NCBI GenBank assembly: GCA_035361075.1 | Contig: DAOSBX010000061.1 | Location: 1-12,095 of the forward strand | DNA: 12,095 nucleotides | Direction of reading: 5' to 3' | DNA from: Candidatus Hydrogenedens sp. | GTDB taxonomy: Bacteria > Hydrogenedentota > Hydrogenedentia > Hydrogenedentales > Hydrogenedentaceae | Part shown: piece by piece, positions 1 to 8,037 of the stretch | Layout of the letters: each line of letters starts with the position of its first letter | How positions within the stretch are numbered: position 1 is the first letter of the stretch | Program-made: the position numbers and the translations under genes | Notes under the pieces: model-generated | Databases searched by the model: none | The model's input: the letters and a program-made list of their open reading frames with translations, nothing else | What the model was told of the DNA's origin: nothing

Positions 1-1068
1 AACGATTTTTTCCCAGGTGGAGGTGGATTGTTCTTTGAATTGGGTTTCGTTGATGGGATAAATAAAAAGAGCAGGGATGTGATTTTCTTCGGCAAATCTG
101 AATGCCTTTTCTTTTCCCATGACCATAAAAGCGGTAGCGTATGCATCCGCATAGGCACAAGAGGGATGAATAACGCTAACAGAAGCAATTGTATTTGGTA
201 TGGGGTAACCTGTATGTGGGTCTATCTCATGGGAATATTTTTTCCCTTCCCATATATAGAAATTCCGATAGTTGCCAGAGGTCGCCATCGCCAGGTCTTT
301 GAGCTGTATGGCAAGAAATGCGGAATGCTCTATAGAAATTGGCCGTTCAATTCCAATGTTCCATGCAGTTCCGAGAAATTTTTCTCCTTTTACTCGCACT
401 TCTCCACCTACTTCTATCATATAACTATTGAATGCGTTTTGGTCTAATATTTCTGCTACCTTATCAACCGCATACCCTTTGGCAACTGCAGAAAAATCAC
501 ACTTTACCTCCGGGTTATGCTTTTTTATCCCTTCGGGAACTATTTCTATTTTTCGATAATCAACCCTTTTTAATTCTGCCTCGACTTGTTCTCTTGTGGG
601 AGGCTGTTCCACGGTTCGGGGTCCAAACCCCCAAATTTCAACCAGTGGAAAAACGGTAATGTCCAGTGCTCCATCTGTCTGTTGGGCTATGTCAAGTGAA
701 ATTCTAAATACCTCTCGCGTTTCTGGAGAAACAGGAAAAGGGGCTTCGTCTCTATACTGATTAAACCGACTTAATTCCGAATCGGGTTTATAGGTAGACA
801 TTAAATTGTCTATTTTTGATAGGCAGTTATGGATTTTTTCGCCAGTACCCTCAGGCATAATTTGTCCTTTGGGCAAAATTATTTTTACCCGATAAGTTGT
901 CCCCATGGTAGTGCCAGAAAAAGAAAAGATATTGTAGGGAGGAACTTTGGTGGAGCAGGACATAAGAAAACACATTATAAACAAAACTTCTCCCCATCGT
1001 AGGACGGGAAGAAGTTTTTTGCTATCCTCAAGAATATATTTGTAATTATCCAAAGTTATCGTAAGCAA
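1..1068 (-). CDS. apbE: FAD:protein FMN transferase ApbE, C-terminus cut by window edge
   Basis: ApbE transfers FMN from FAD onto a threonine of target proteins in the periplasm; here the obvious targets are NqrB and NqrC of the same operon. The 356 codons visible carry the family motifs: GTTMGTTYRVK (residues 52-62), LSKIDNLMSTYKPDSELSRFN-type segment (83-103), TDGALDITVFPLVEIWGFG (131-149), CDFSAVAKGYAVDKV (190-204), IEVGGEVRVKG (218-228), SGNYRNFY (264-271), HEIDPHTGYP (280-289) and the metal-binding DAYATA (308-313). Only a short C-terminal tail should be missing. A hydrophobic stretch ends in FLMSC (Cys38), a near-lipobox, suggesting a lipoprotein. The first in-frame ATG (973-975) would leave only six residues before that Cys, too few for a signal peptide. 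I therefore chose TTG at 1066-1068, which has GAGG nine bases upstream and overlaps the nqrF end by 23 bp; TTG at 1051-1053 is the alternative. Family identity is certain, the start is not. Confidence 0.93.
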   Translation of the reverse strand, partial: MLTITLDNYKYILEDSKKLLPVLRWGEVLFIMCFLMSCSTKVPPYNIFSFSGTTMGTTYRVKIILPKGQIMPEGTGEKIHNCLSKIDNLMSTYKPDSELSRFNQYRDEAPFPVSPETREVFRISLDIAQQTDGALDITVFPLVEIWGFGPRTVEQPPTREQVEAELKRVDYRKIEIVPEGIKKHNPEVKCDFSAVAKGYAVDKVAEILDQNAFNSYMIEVGGEVRVKGEKFLGTAWNIGIERPISIEHSAFLAIQLKDLAMATSGNYRNFYIWEGKKYSHEIDPHTGYPIPNTIASVSVIHPSCAYADAYATAFMVMGKEKAFRFAEENHIPALFIYPINETQFKEQSTSTWEKIV

Positions 1069-2269
1069 TCATATCATCCTCAACACCTAAATTATGAAGC
1101 ATGTTCAAACATGCAGACAACATGAGCGGAGGTCCGCAGATGTAGTATTCAATATCTTCGGGTGCGGGATGGTTTTTCAAGTATTCATCATACAGAACTT
1201 GATGAATAAAGCCTGTTAGTCCTGTCCAGTTATCTTCGGGCAATGGTTCGGAAAGAGCAATGTGCCAGCGGAAATTTTCATTTTCTCGTTGTATCATATT
1301 GAAATCATCTTCATAGAAAATTTCCCGTTTACTTCGAGCACCATACCAGAATGTCACCTTCCGTTTTGTTTTCAACCGTTTGAACTGGTCAAAAATATGG
1401 GAACGCATCGGAGCCATACCAGCACCACCACCAATAAAGCACATCTCACGGTTCGTATCTTTTGCGAAGAACTCGCCGAAAGGACCTGAGATTGTGACTT
1501 CATCACCAGGTTTTAAACTGAAGATATAAGACGACATGATGCCAGGTGGTATCCCTTTTGCATTGGGGGGCGGTAATGCTATACGAACATTAAGCATGAT
1601 AATCCCTTTTTCATCGGGATAATTTGCCATTGAATAGGCACGCGTCACATGTTCATCGTTGACTGCAACGATATCCCACAATTTGAATTTGTCCCATACA
1701 TCACGAAATTGAGGTTCAATATCAAAATCTTTATAGTAAATTTTATACGGTGGGCATTGAATCTGAATATATCCACCTGCACGGAATGGCACTTCCTCAC
1801 CCTCTGGTAATTGCAATACCAATTCTTTAATAAAAGTAGCAACACTACGGTTGGATTTGACTTTACATTTCCACTGGCGAACCTCAAACACTTCTGGTGG
1901 TAACTCAATTTTCATGTCTTGCTTTACCTTTACCTGACAGGCAAGACGATAACCCTTTTTAGCCAAACCACGATTAATATGTGTTTGCTCTGTGGGAAGC
2001 AATGAACCTCCACCTTCTTTGACAACTACTTTGCAAACACCACAACTTCCTTTCCCTCCGCAGGCAGAAGGAATAAATATTTTTTGGTTTGCAAGGGTGC
2101 TTAAAAGAGTCCCTCCGACAGGCGCCGTTAATGCTTTGTTCGGGTCATCGTTAACAATGATTTTTACGCTACCCGAGGCTACTAATTTTGCTTTCGCAAT
2201 CATTAATAAGATAGCCAGTGTTAACACAATTAATGAAAACATTAACATGCCAAGCAATACTGTTTGCAT
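1046..2269 (-). CDS. nqrF: Na+-NQR subunit F, NADH dehydrogenase flavoprotein
   Basis: NqrF is the electron-entry subunit of Na+-NQR: it oxidises NADH in the cytoplasm through FAD and passes electrons to a 2Fe-2S cluster. The 407-residue protein starts with one membrane anchor (about 5-25). A plant-type ferredoxin domain follows, with cluster ligands Cys70, Cys76, Cys79 and Cys111, the same numbering I recall for Vibrio cholerae NqrF. The FAD-binding RAYSMANYP is at 210-218, the NADH-site GGGAGMAPMRS at 280-290, YYICGPP at 375-381, and the C-terminus is YDNFG. Length is normal for the family. The ATG has AAGGA about ten bases upstream. A 57-bp gap separates it from nqrE, the largest gap inside the operon, and its end overlaps the chosen apbE start. 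Confidence 0.97.
   Translation of the reverse strand: MQTVLLGMLMFSLIVLTLAILLMIAKAKLVASGSVKIIVNDDPNKALTAPVGGTLLSTLANQKIFIPSACGGKGSCGVCKVVVKEGGGSLLPTEQTHINRGLAKKGYRLACQVKVKQDMKIELPPEVFEVRQWKCKVKSNRSVATFIKELVLQLPEGEEVPFRAGGYIQIQCPPYKIYYKDFDIEPQFRDVWDKFKLWDIVAVNDEHVTRAYSMANYPDEKGIIMLNVRIALPPPNAKGIPPGIMSSYIFSLKPGDEVTISGPFGEFFAKDTNREMCFIGGGAGMAPMRSHIFDQFKRLKTKRKVTFWYGARSKREIFYEDDFNMIQRENENFRWHIALSEPLPEDNWTGLTGFIHQVLYDEYLKNHPAPEDIEYYICGPPLMLSACLNMLHNLGVEDDMIAYDNFG
1069..1081 (-). promoter_or_regulatory. Candidate ribosome binding site for apbE inside nqrF
   Basis: GAGG (1078-1081) lies nine bases before TTG 1066-1068. The spacing matches that of the nqrC, nqrD and nqrE sites in this operon, where GGAG lies 9-11 bases before ATG. 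A stronger GGGGAG sits further downstream (about 990-995), but it is only five bases before TTG 982-984 and fourteen before ATG 973-975. Both of those starts would truncate the signal peptide. Confidence 0.4.
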
Positions 2270-2326
2270 GCTTGTAATTCCTTAATCCTTAAGTTTATTC
2301 AAATTAAATGTTACCTTTTTCATCGT

Positions 2327-2944
2327 TTATAGTTGAATCCCTGAGAATGCTAAGAATCCCAGAGCCATCAAACCAGTTAAAATAAAAGCCAGCCCCAAGC
2401 CTCTTAATCCCGGAGGGACATTGCTATATCTTAACTTCTCTCGGATAGAAGCCATACCAATAATTGCCAATGCCCATCCGATACCGGAGCCTATGGCAAA
2501 AACTAATGCATCCCCGAAGGCATAATCCCGCTGTTCCATAAAAAGAGCCGCACCCAATATGGCACAGTTAACTGCAATTAATGGGAGGAATATCCCCAAA
2601 GCGGAATATAAGGTAGGGACAAATCGGTCTAAAAACATCTCCACCAGTTGTACTAATGCGGCAATGGAACCAATATATGCAAGGAAGCTTAAAAAGCCAA
2701 GGTCTACATTAGCAAGACTGGGATGTATCCACGCCATTGCCCCTTCACGAAGTAAGTAATTAAAGATAAGATTGCTGGTAACAACGGCGAGCACAAGAAC
2801 AAATATGACTGCAGTTCCCAGACCGATGGCTGTCTCAACTTTTCGCGATACCGCCATGAAAGAACACATACCTAAAAAGAAAGCCAGTGCCATATTTTCG
2901 ATAAAAGCACTTTTTATAAATAGACCTGCATAATGCTCAAACAT
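2327..2944 (-). CDS. nqrE: Na+-NQR subunit E
   Basis: NqrE is an integral membrane subunit homologous to NqrD. Together they form a six-helix pair that holds an intramembrane iron centre between the cytoplasmic and periplasmic flavins. The 205-residue protein shows the expected hydrophobic segments at roughly 12-30, 38-60, 82-102, 118-138, 145-165 and 180-202. The two half-motifs with the iron-ligand cysteines are GMCSFMAVS (Cys27) and VNCAILGAALF (Cys127). The start ATG lies seven bases after the nqrD stop, and its GGAG site is inside the nqrD end, which indicates translational coupling. Length and motifs are normal for the family. RnfA is the nearest alternative, but the neighbouring nqrA and nqrF settle the assignment. 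Confidence 0.97.
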   Translation of the reverse strand: MFEHYAGLFIKSAFIENMALAFFLGMCSFMAVSRKVETAIGLGTAVIFVLVLAVVTSNLIFNYLLREGAMAWIHPSLANVDLGFLSFLAYIGSIAALVQLVEMFLDRFVPTLYSALGIFLPLIAVNCAILGAALFMEQRDYAFGDALVFAIGSGIGWALAIIGMASIREKLRYSNVPPGLRGLGLAFILTGLMALGFLAFSGIQL

Positions 2945-2951
2945 GGTAAGA

Positions 2952-3587
2952 TTACTCCTTCTCTTGTTGTTCAGGTTTCCATGTCCGAAGTAGCCAGATT
3001 AGCATGGCTATCATAAATAAGGCTCCAGGAGCCATGAGTAATATGCCATTGGGATAATACCACCCCCCTTCATTGACTGTTTTTAATACCGTATACCCCA
3101 AAATTTTCCCCGAACCAAATAATTCACGGAAGAAACCTAATATAATTAATATCATGCTATACCCCAAACCATTCCCTATTCCGTCCAAAAAACTTTCCCA
3201 GGGCGGATTCTGCATAGCATATGCTTCCGCACGACCCATAACGATGCAGTTTGTGATAATAAGCCCAACGAAAACAGATAATTGCTTACTAATTGTGGGT
3301 ACAAATGCCTTCAATATTTGGTCAGCAATAATAACCAATGACGCTATAATTGTTAATTGGATAATAATACGAACATTCGTAGGAATTAAGTTCCGTATCA
3401 AACTAATGGATAAATTGGAAAATGCAGTTACAACCGTAAGAGAAATTGCCATTACTATGGCTTTATCCAATTTTGTCGTAACAGCCAGAGCAGAACAGAT
3501 ACCTAATATTTGCAGTGCAATAGGATTGTTGTTAAACAATGGGTCAATTAATGCGGTACGTTCTTTTTTTCCTAAAATAGCACTCAT
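2952..3587 (-). CDS. nqrD: Na+-NQR subunit D
   Basis: NqrD is the partner of NqrE in the membrane core that binds the intramembrane iron centre of Na+-NQR. The 211-residue protein has about six hydrophobic segments and the paired motifs LGICSALAVTTKLDKA (Cys31) and ITNCIVMGRAEAYAM (Cys114), which supply its two iron ligands. The region around DGIGNGLGYSMIL (134-146) is also typical of NqrD/RnfE proteins. The ATG has GGGAG nine bases upstream and begins two bases after the nqrC stop. The positively charged C-terminal tail (WKPEQQEKE) fits a cytoplasmic end. RnfE is excluded by the operon context. Confidence 0.97.
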   Translation of the reverse strand: MSAILGKKERTALIDPLFNNNPIALQILGICSALAVTTKLDKAIVMAISLTVVTAFSNLSISLIRNLIPTNVRIIIQLTIIASLVIIADQILKAFVPTISKQLSVFVGLIITNCIVMGRAEAYAMQNPPWESFLDGIGNGLGYSMILIILGFFRELFGSGKILGYTVLKTVNEGGWYYPNGILLMAPGALFMIAMLIWLLRTWKPEQQEKE

Positions 3588-3589
3588 AT

Positions 3590-4372
3590 TTATAAACTCC
3601 CTTGTTGTTTCTTATTCTTGATATATTTCCCGTATCCATTATCACTTAACCAGAAATGGATTAAGTTCGTAACACCACGGCTGGTCATTGTAGCACCAGA
3701 TAAACCGTCCACATGATGCGGGTCAGAATCTGGAGAACCTGCCTGTCCTTTAATCACAGAGAGTTGAACCTCACCTGCGGAATCATAGACTTTACGACCA
3801 ACCCATAACTGACACCATTTAGGATTTTCAATCTCACCACCTAAACCTGGCGTTTCTCCATGTTCATAAAAAATAATTCCACGAACCGTATTTAAATCCT
3901 TATCTAACGCTAAATAGCCATACAACATTGACCACAAACCACGTCCCTGAATAGGCAATATAACCTCATCTATCTGCCCCTGCCGTTTTACCATGTATAC
4001 AAAACCATACTTTGGAATATCAATCAAACCAGCAGAATTCGGTGGTGCTTTTTTGCTCAGATTTGGGTCTTTCAATGCCCGTTTTGGGTCGAATGTCTCC
4101 ACAGGGATGTCTGTAGCATAGTCACCTGTGTCAAAGTTTACAAGTCTTACATCGATGTTCTCTTTGAATTTGCTCTGTATCCCTTCGCGGGACAATCTTT
4201 CCGAAGGACTAACCAGACCTGACACAAGCAATATTTTATGTTGTCGGTCTAAAATCTGGTTGATTTGTTGCCGTTCTTTTAATCCGACTGCCGCACTTGC
4301 CACAAGGATGGAACATATTCCACAAAGGACAGTCGTAAAAATAACTGTATAAAGACTTCCTTCACGCTGCAT
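3590..4372 (-). CDS. nqrC: Na+-NQR subunit C, covalent FMN subunit
   Basis: NqrC carries a covalently bound FMN on the periplasmic side and relays electrons from the NqrD/NqrE iron centre to NqrB. The 260-residue protein has one N-terminal membrane helix (about 8-29) and then a soluble FMN-binding domain. The flavinylation motif DGLSGATMTS spans 222-231, so Thr228 is the predicted FMN attachment site and an ApbE substrate. GETPGLGGEIENPKW (172-186) is the other family signature. The start ATG overlaps the end of nqrB by 11 bp and has GGAG about ten bases upstream, so translation is likely coupled. Length and motifs are those of a functional subunit. Confidence 0.97.
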   Translation of the reverse strand: MQREGSLYTVIFTTVLCGICSILVASAAVGLKERQQINQILDRQHKILLVSGLVSPSERLSREGIQSKFKENIDVRLVNFDTGDYATDIPVETFDPKRALKDPNLSKKAPPNSAGLIDIPKYGFVYMVKRQGQIDEVILPIQGRGLWSMLYGYLALDKDLNTVRGIIFYEHGETPGLGGEIENPKWCQLWVGRKVYDSAGEVQLSVIKGQAGSPDSDPHHVDGLSGATMTSRGVTNLIHFWLSDNGYGKYIKNKKQQGSL

Positions 4373-5612
4373 GGCGCGTCAATCTCCTTTTAATGTTCGA
4401 TTGCATTACAAAGTAATCTGTTAATGGAGCAAAAACATTGGCAAATAAGATAACCAACATGGTTACTTCCGGATATGCAGGGTTCACCGTTCGTAATAAA
4501 ACTACAAAGGAACCTATAAACAAACCATAAATCCAGCGACCGGTATCTGTAAATGGTGAAGAAACAGGGTCCGTAGCCATAAATACACCACCGAACGCTA
4601 ATCCTCCGACAACCCAATGCCAGAGCGGTCCTGCCTGAAAAGCAGGATTCGCGGGAGAATGATAAAAACTTAGCAGAAGTGCCATAATACCCGAACCTAA
4701 AAAGACCCCCACAATTGTACGCCATGAACCGACACCGGTATAAATTAAAATCAAAGCACCAATCAAACATGCAATTACAGATGTTTCACCCATAGAGCCC
4801 GGTTCTAATCCAATGACCGATTCTAACCAGCTGGTGTTCCCATCGTGTAGATTAATGGAAAATGCACTTACACTCTGCAGTGCCTCAACTCCTTTGTCTT
4901 TCATCACGGCGAGACATGTTGCACCACTGTATCCGTCAACGGCAACCCATACTTTATCACCGCTAATCTGTGCTGGATAAGCAAAATACAAAAAAGCACG
5001 AGCAGTAAGGGCTGGGTTCAATATGTTCATTCCCACACCCCCAAATATTTCTTTACCTATCACCACACCAAAGATAATGCCGATTGCTACCTGCCATAAT
5101 GGTATCTGCGGAGGAAGTATTAGTGGAAACAAAAGACTGGTGACCAGAAATCCTTCACTAATCTCGTGTTTACGAACGATTGCAAAAATAACTTCACAAA
5201 TACCACCACAGGCTAATGTAACAATATAGACAGGAAAGAAATACAACGCCCCGTAAATGATACATGAAATCACGCTTCCTGCATTGAAACTCAATCCCAA
5301 TGCACGGAATATCCCTGCTCTCCAGCCTGGTACCTGTTCTGGAGATAACCCCATACGTTCAATACCCAGAAATGCTTGTAAGCCTGTATTATATAGAGCC
5401 ATGATTACACACGGGATTAATGCAATTACAACGGTTATCATAAGCCGTTTTAAGTCGATAGCATCTCGCACATGAGGTGCTCCTCTGGTTACAGTTCCCG
5501 GTGTATAAAGAAAGGTGTCGTTCGCTTCCCACAGAGGATAAAGCCACGATAATTTTCCTCCGGGTTCAAACATTTTTCCCTGATGGTCTAAAATATTTCG
5601 AAGCCATTTCAT
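4362..5612 (-). CDS. nqrB: Na+-NQR subunit B, membrane FMN/quinone subunit
   Basis: NqrB is the large multi-helix subunit that carries a second covalent FMN and riboflavin, takes part in quinone reduction and contains the main Na+ path. From ATG 5610-5612 it is 416 residues, normal for the family. The N-terminal segment FEPGGKLSWLYPLWEA (15-30) and YTPGTVTRGAPHVRDAIDLKR (36-56) are characteristic. The flavinylation motif DGYSGATCLA (226-235) predicts FMN on Thr232. KHEISEGFLVTSLLFPLILPP (148-168) and ATDPVSSPFTD near the C-terminus are further signatures. An upstream in-frame TTG at 5631-5633 would add MRRKDKY and overlap nqrA; I rejected it because ATG 5612 has AAGGA seven bases upstream and gives the usual MKWLRN-type start. 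The end overlaps nqrC by 11 bp. Confidence 0.97.
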   Translation of the reverse strand: MKWLRNILDHQGKMFEPGGKLSWLYPLWEANDTFLYTPGTVTRGAPHVRDAIDLKRLMITVVIALIPCVIMALYNTGLQAFLGIERMGLSPEQVPGWRAGIFRALGLSFNAGSVISCIIYGALYFFPVYIVTLACGGICEVIFAIVRKHEISEGFLVTSLLFPLILPPQIPLWQVAIGIIFGVVIGKEIFGGVGMNILNPALTARAFLYFAYPAQISGDKVWVAVDGYSGATCLAVMKDKGVEALQSVSAFSINLHDGNTSWLESVIGLEPGSMGETSVIACLIGALILIYTGVGSWRTIVGVFLGSGIMALLLSFYHSPANPAFQAGPLWHWVVGGLAFGGVFMATDPVSSPFTDTGRWIYGLFIGSFVVLLRTVNPAYPEVTMLVILFANVFAPLTDYFVMQSNIKRRLTRHAA

Positions 5613-5624
5613 ATATTTATCCTT
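5613..5624 (-). promoter_or_regulatory. Ribosome binding site deciding the nqrB start
   Basis: AAGGA (5620-5624) lies seven bases before ATG 5610-5612, and the nqrA stop TAA (5617-5619) sits in the spacer. This favours ATG 5612 over the in-frame TTG at 5631-5633, which has no comparable site. Confidence 0.7.
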
Positions 5625-7002
5625 CCTTCTCAATCAACTCTAAATTTCTTCTCAACATCGGACCGAAATCATTTTTACCCGGACAAACAAAACTACACAG
5701 GGCAAGGTCTTCTTCCTCAAGCTCAAGACATCCCAACTGCTCTGCCCGTTCTACATCATCCATCGCAAGAGAACGAAGTAAAAAGGTTGGAATGATATCT
5801 AACGGCATTACTTTTTCGTAAACGCCAATGGGGATGATTGCTCTATGCCCACCATGCATCGCCGTTGTAAAATCAAACTTTTTATTTTTACCCCCAAACC
5901 ATGCGGATGCAAAAAGATTCAAAACAGAGAACTTATTCTTACCCGGTGCTAACCACCCTAAAAATTCCCGTTCTCTACCTTCTGCGAGTACTGAAATCTG
6001 TTGATGATAACGACCTAAATAACCAAATATTTCACCCTTCGCAATATTTCCCGACCATACGGAACCTGATATAACCCGTTTTTCGCCACTGTTAAGTTCG
6101 TTTGCAACTAATTCATCTATATTAGCACCTAAACGGGTTTTTATATATCGTGGTTTCGTGACCCCAGGTCCAGCAAGAGTAATGATACGCTGTAAATCCA
6201 GAAGTCCCGTCTTAAATAAGTAACCGATTGAGACGACATCCTGCAACCCAATATACCATACAGTTTTGGTACGGTCTACTGGGTCGAGAAAATGTATATG
6301 CGTCCCAGGTAAACCACTTGGATGCGGACCTTCAAATTCTTCTACCTGAACGTTTCCATCACCTTTCACTCCAAAATCTGCACCAGGCGTCTGACAGAAA
6401 AATACCTTTCCTTGTGTCAATCGCTTCATGACTTCTAATCCAATAGAAATATCTTCTTTTCGGTCTTTCACACATAATTGTAAATCTGGTGCCAAAGGAT
6501 TACTATCCATGGCTGTAATGAAAATAGAATGAGGGATACTATTAATAGCAGGATTTTTCCCAAATGGGCGTGTCCGAAATGATAACCACATCCCAGATTC
6601 TATAAGTAAATTGCGAACATCGTCATCCGACAAATTACTAACTGCTTTCCCTTTGTAATTTTCAAATACCACCTGTTCCTCTGCAGATGGCATTCCAGAA
6701 ATATCGTTTTCTTCAATCTCAATTACAACACTCTGCAACGCTCTTCGTTCACCACGATGAATTGCTTTAACTTCTCCTTTTGCAAAACTGGTATGAAGCA
6801 CGCCAGGCAATTTTTTATTTTCAAATAGAACCTGCCCACGTTTTACTTTATCACCAACTGCAACCTTAAAAGTAGGACGCATACCTATATAATCTTGTGC
6901 AAGTATGGCGACACTTTTTACAGTCTTGTTCGTGTCAATGAGTGGCTCAGGTGAACCTGTGATAGGGAGGTCTAACCCTTTTTTAATTGTGTATTTACCC
7001 AT
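5617..7002 (-). CDS. nqrA: Na+-NQR subunit A
   Basis: NqrA is the cytoplasmic peripheral subunit of Na+-NQR, linked with quinone binding; it has no covalent cofactor. The 461-residue protein opens with YTIKKGLDLPITGSPE (4-19), the family's N-terminal signature. A biotinyl/lipoyl-like barrel-sandwich region follows, with VGDKVKRGQVLFENKK (49-64) and VLHTSFAKGEVKAIHRGERR (68-87). The C-terminal signature LALCSFVCPGKNDFGPMLR (433-451) contains Cys436 and Cys440, and the protein ends in LIEKEG as expected. It is the first gene of the operon, four bases before nqrB. The start ATG has only a modest GGCAGG element about ten bases upstream. The AT-rich region before it holds a candidate promoter. Confidence 0.97.
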   Translation of the reverse strand: MGKYTIKKGLDLPITGSPEPLIDTNKTVKSVAILAQDYIGMRPTFKVAVGDKVKRGQVLFENKKLPGVLHTSFAKGEVKAIHRGERRALQSVVIEIEENDISGMPSAEEQVVFENYKGKAVSNLSDDDVRNLLIESGMWLSFRTRPFGKNPAINSIPHSIFITAMDSNPLAPDLQLCVKDRKEDISIGLEVMKRLTQGKVFFCQTPGADFGVKGDGNVQVEEFEGPHPSGLPGTHIHFLDPVDRTKTVWYIGLQDVVSIGYLFKTGLLDLQRIITLAGPGVTKPRYIKTRLGANIDELVANELNSGEKRVISGSVWSGNIAKGEIFGYLGRYHQQISVLAEGREREFLGWLAPGKNKFSVLNLFASAWFGGKNKKFDFTTAMHGGHRAIIPIGVYEKVMPLDIIPTFLLRSLAMDDVERAEQLGCLELEEEDLALCSFVCPGKNDFGPMLRRNLELIEKEG

Positions 7003-7045
7003 AAATACAAAACCTGCCTGCTCTATATGAGTTTGAGTTTAGTGC

Positions 7046-7109
7046 ATTATAATTAAGTAAACAACTTAAATTAGTCATTACTATAAAAAACTTCCATAAT
7101 AATAATCAA
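7046..7109 (-). promoter_or_regulatory. Candidate promoter region of the nqr operon
   Basis: A sigma70-like pair faces nqrA: -35 TTGATT (7104-7109) and -10 TATAGT (7080-7085) with an 18-base spacer, which predicts a start near 7073 and a leader of about 70 nt. A perfect TATAAT (7046-7051) lies closer to the gene, but no good -35 lies 16-18 bases upstream of it. In DNA this AT-rich, -10-like matches arise by chance, so this is a candidate only. Confidence 0.4.
7051..7072. repeat. Inverted repeat at the predicted nqr transcription start
   Basis: The arms AATTAAGT and ACTTAAATT pair perfectly apart from one bulged base, around AAACA. The element covers the first transcribed bases predicted from the TTGATT/TATAGT promoter and touches the second TATAAT, so it could be an operator. 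AT-rich composition makes chance palindromes likely. Confidence 0.35.
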
Positions 7110-7146
7110 ATGCAAAATTAGAATAAAATTGATATAAATATATACC

Positions 7147-7158
7147 TAACGTTCGTTA
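7147..7158. repeat. Perfect inverted repeat upstream of the nqr promoter
   Basis: TAACG and CGTTA face each other around TT (TAACGTTCGTTA). Outer AAATA and TATTT can add partial symmetry. It contains the CG dinucleotides of an otherwise AT-only stretch and lies about 38 bp upstream of the candidate -35, a position suited to an activator site. No regulator family can be named from it. Confidence 0.35.
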
Positions 7159-7193
7159 TATTTCAAATCGACAACTACCGCTTCTTAACACCT

Positions 7194-7238
7194 AAAAAAT
7201 TGTAAGATATAATTATAAATTATCACAACTTTTTACAA
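7194..7238 (-). terminator. Weak possible terminator after the SDR gene
   Basis: On the minus strand TTGTAA (7233-7238) pairs with TTACAA (7200-7205), an inner hairpin ATAATT-TAT-AATTAT lies between them, and a run of six T follows (7194-7199). The stem has almost no G-C pairs, so folding would be weak. The position, just after the SDR stop and before the nqr promoter, fits an operon end. Confidence 0.25.
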
Positions 7239-7251
7239 CAAAATTTTTATG

Positions 7252-8010
7252 TTATGTTGCTATAAATCCACCATCAACAATTAATTCTGCACCTGTCATC
7301 CAACTGGATTCATCTGATGCAAGAAATAGTGCAGTGTATGCAATATCTTCAGGTTTCCCAAGACGTTTTAGTGGCAAACTATCACCGATGGCTTTTTTCT
7401 TTTCAGGTGTTAAATAAGGTTCTTGCAATGGCGTATCTACCATCCCAGGATGAATAATGTTGCAACGAATATTATCTGGACCAAATTGTACTGCCAATGA
7501 TTTTGCTAATGAGATTAGTGCACCCTTGGCACACGTGTATGAATCTTGTGCTAATGTAAATCCAACTAAAGCAGAAATAGAACCTACAAGTATGATGGAG
7601 CCACCACCTGCCTTTTGTAAATAGGGAATTCCATGTTTTGTCAAGAAGAACGCACCTTTTAAGTTTATCGCTTGAACGATATCCCAATTTTCCTCTGTTG
7701 TTTCAATAACAGACTTATCACGATCTTTCCATAATACACCCGCATTTGCATATAAAATATTCAATTTGCCAAATTGTTTGACTGCTTCCTCGACACCTGC
7801 TTTTACATCTGCCTCTTTACTTACATCACCAACAAACACAGCACACTTACCACCTTCGGATTTTATAATGTTTTCTGTTTCACGTGCCGCCTTTTCGTTC
7901 AAATCAAATATCAACACACTGGCTCCTTCACGTGCAAACAGAATCGAACCCGCACGACCCATACCTAAACCAGCACCCGTAATAATGGCTACTTTATCCT
8001 TTAATCTCAT
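7252..8010 (-). CDS. Classical short-chain dehydrogenase/reductase, substrate unknown
   Basis: This is a 252-residue cytoplasmic NAD(P)-dependent oxidoreductase of the classical SDR family. The Rossmann glycine motif TGAGLGMG is at 11-18. Asp36 at the end of the second strand (VLIFDLNE) suggests NAD(H) rather than NADP(H). NAG (89-91) and Asn115 support the fold and the proton relay. The catalytic set is Ser144, Tyr158 and Lys162 (YTCAK). HPGMVDTP (187-194) and the C-terminal SWMTGAELIVDGG are standard. The ATG is preceded by AAGGAG with a seven-base spacer. The gene follows the phosphoesterase after 89 bp and may be cotranscribed with it. FabG-type reductase or sugar/polyol dehydrogenase are both possible; sequence alone cannot choose. 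I see no sign of decay. Confidence 0.95.
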   Translation of the reverse strand: MRLKDKVAIITGAGLGMGRAGSILFAREGASVLIFDLNEKAARETENIIKSEGGKCAVFVGDVSKEADVKAGVEEAVKQFGKLNILYANAGVLWKDRDKSVIETTEENWDIVQAINLKGAFFLTKHGIPYLQKAGGGSIILVGSISALVGFTLAQDSYTCAKGALISLAKSLAVQFGPDNIRCNIIHPGMVDTPLQEPYLTPEKKKAIGDSLPLKRLGKPEDIAYTALFLASDESSWMTGAELIVDGGFIAT

Positions 8011-8037
8011 AAATATACTCCTTGTCCTTTTGTGGTT

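Noticed and set aside
28..447. 139-residue plus-strand open frame near the left end
   Set aside because: It runs antisense to apbE, whose conserved motifs on the minus strand explain the DNA. The plus-strand product has no recognisable domain.
2270..2326. A 13-codon open frame (MKKVTFNLNKLKD) in the nqrE-nqrF gap
   Set aside because: No well-spaced Shine-Dalgarno, AT-rich composition, and far too short to support without conservation.
3073..3621. 182-residue plus-strand open frame opposite nqrD
   Set aside because: It is the antisense shadow of nqrD, whose two Cys motifs and length fit the family.
1046..7002. RNF complex instead of NQR
   Set aside because: NqrA and the ferredoxin-FAD NqrF are present, the order is nqrABCDEF, and no RnfB/RnfC ferredoxin-type subunits are seen.
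7003..7251. Riboswitch or tRNA in the nqrA upstream gap
   Set aside because: The sequence is almost entirely A/T. I found no cloverleaf, T-loop GTTCRA box or conserved riboswitch core.
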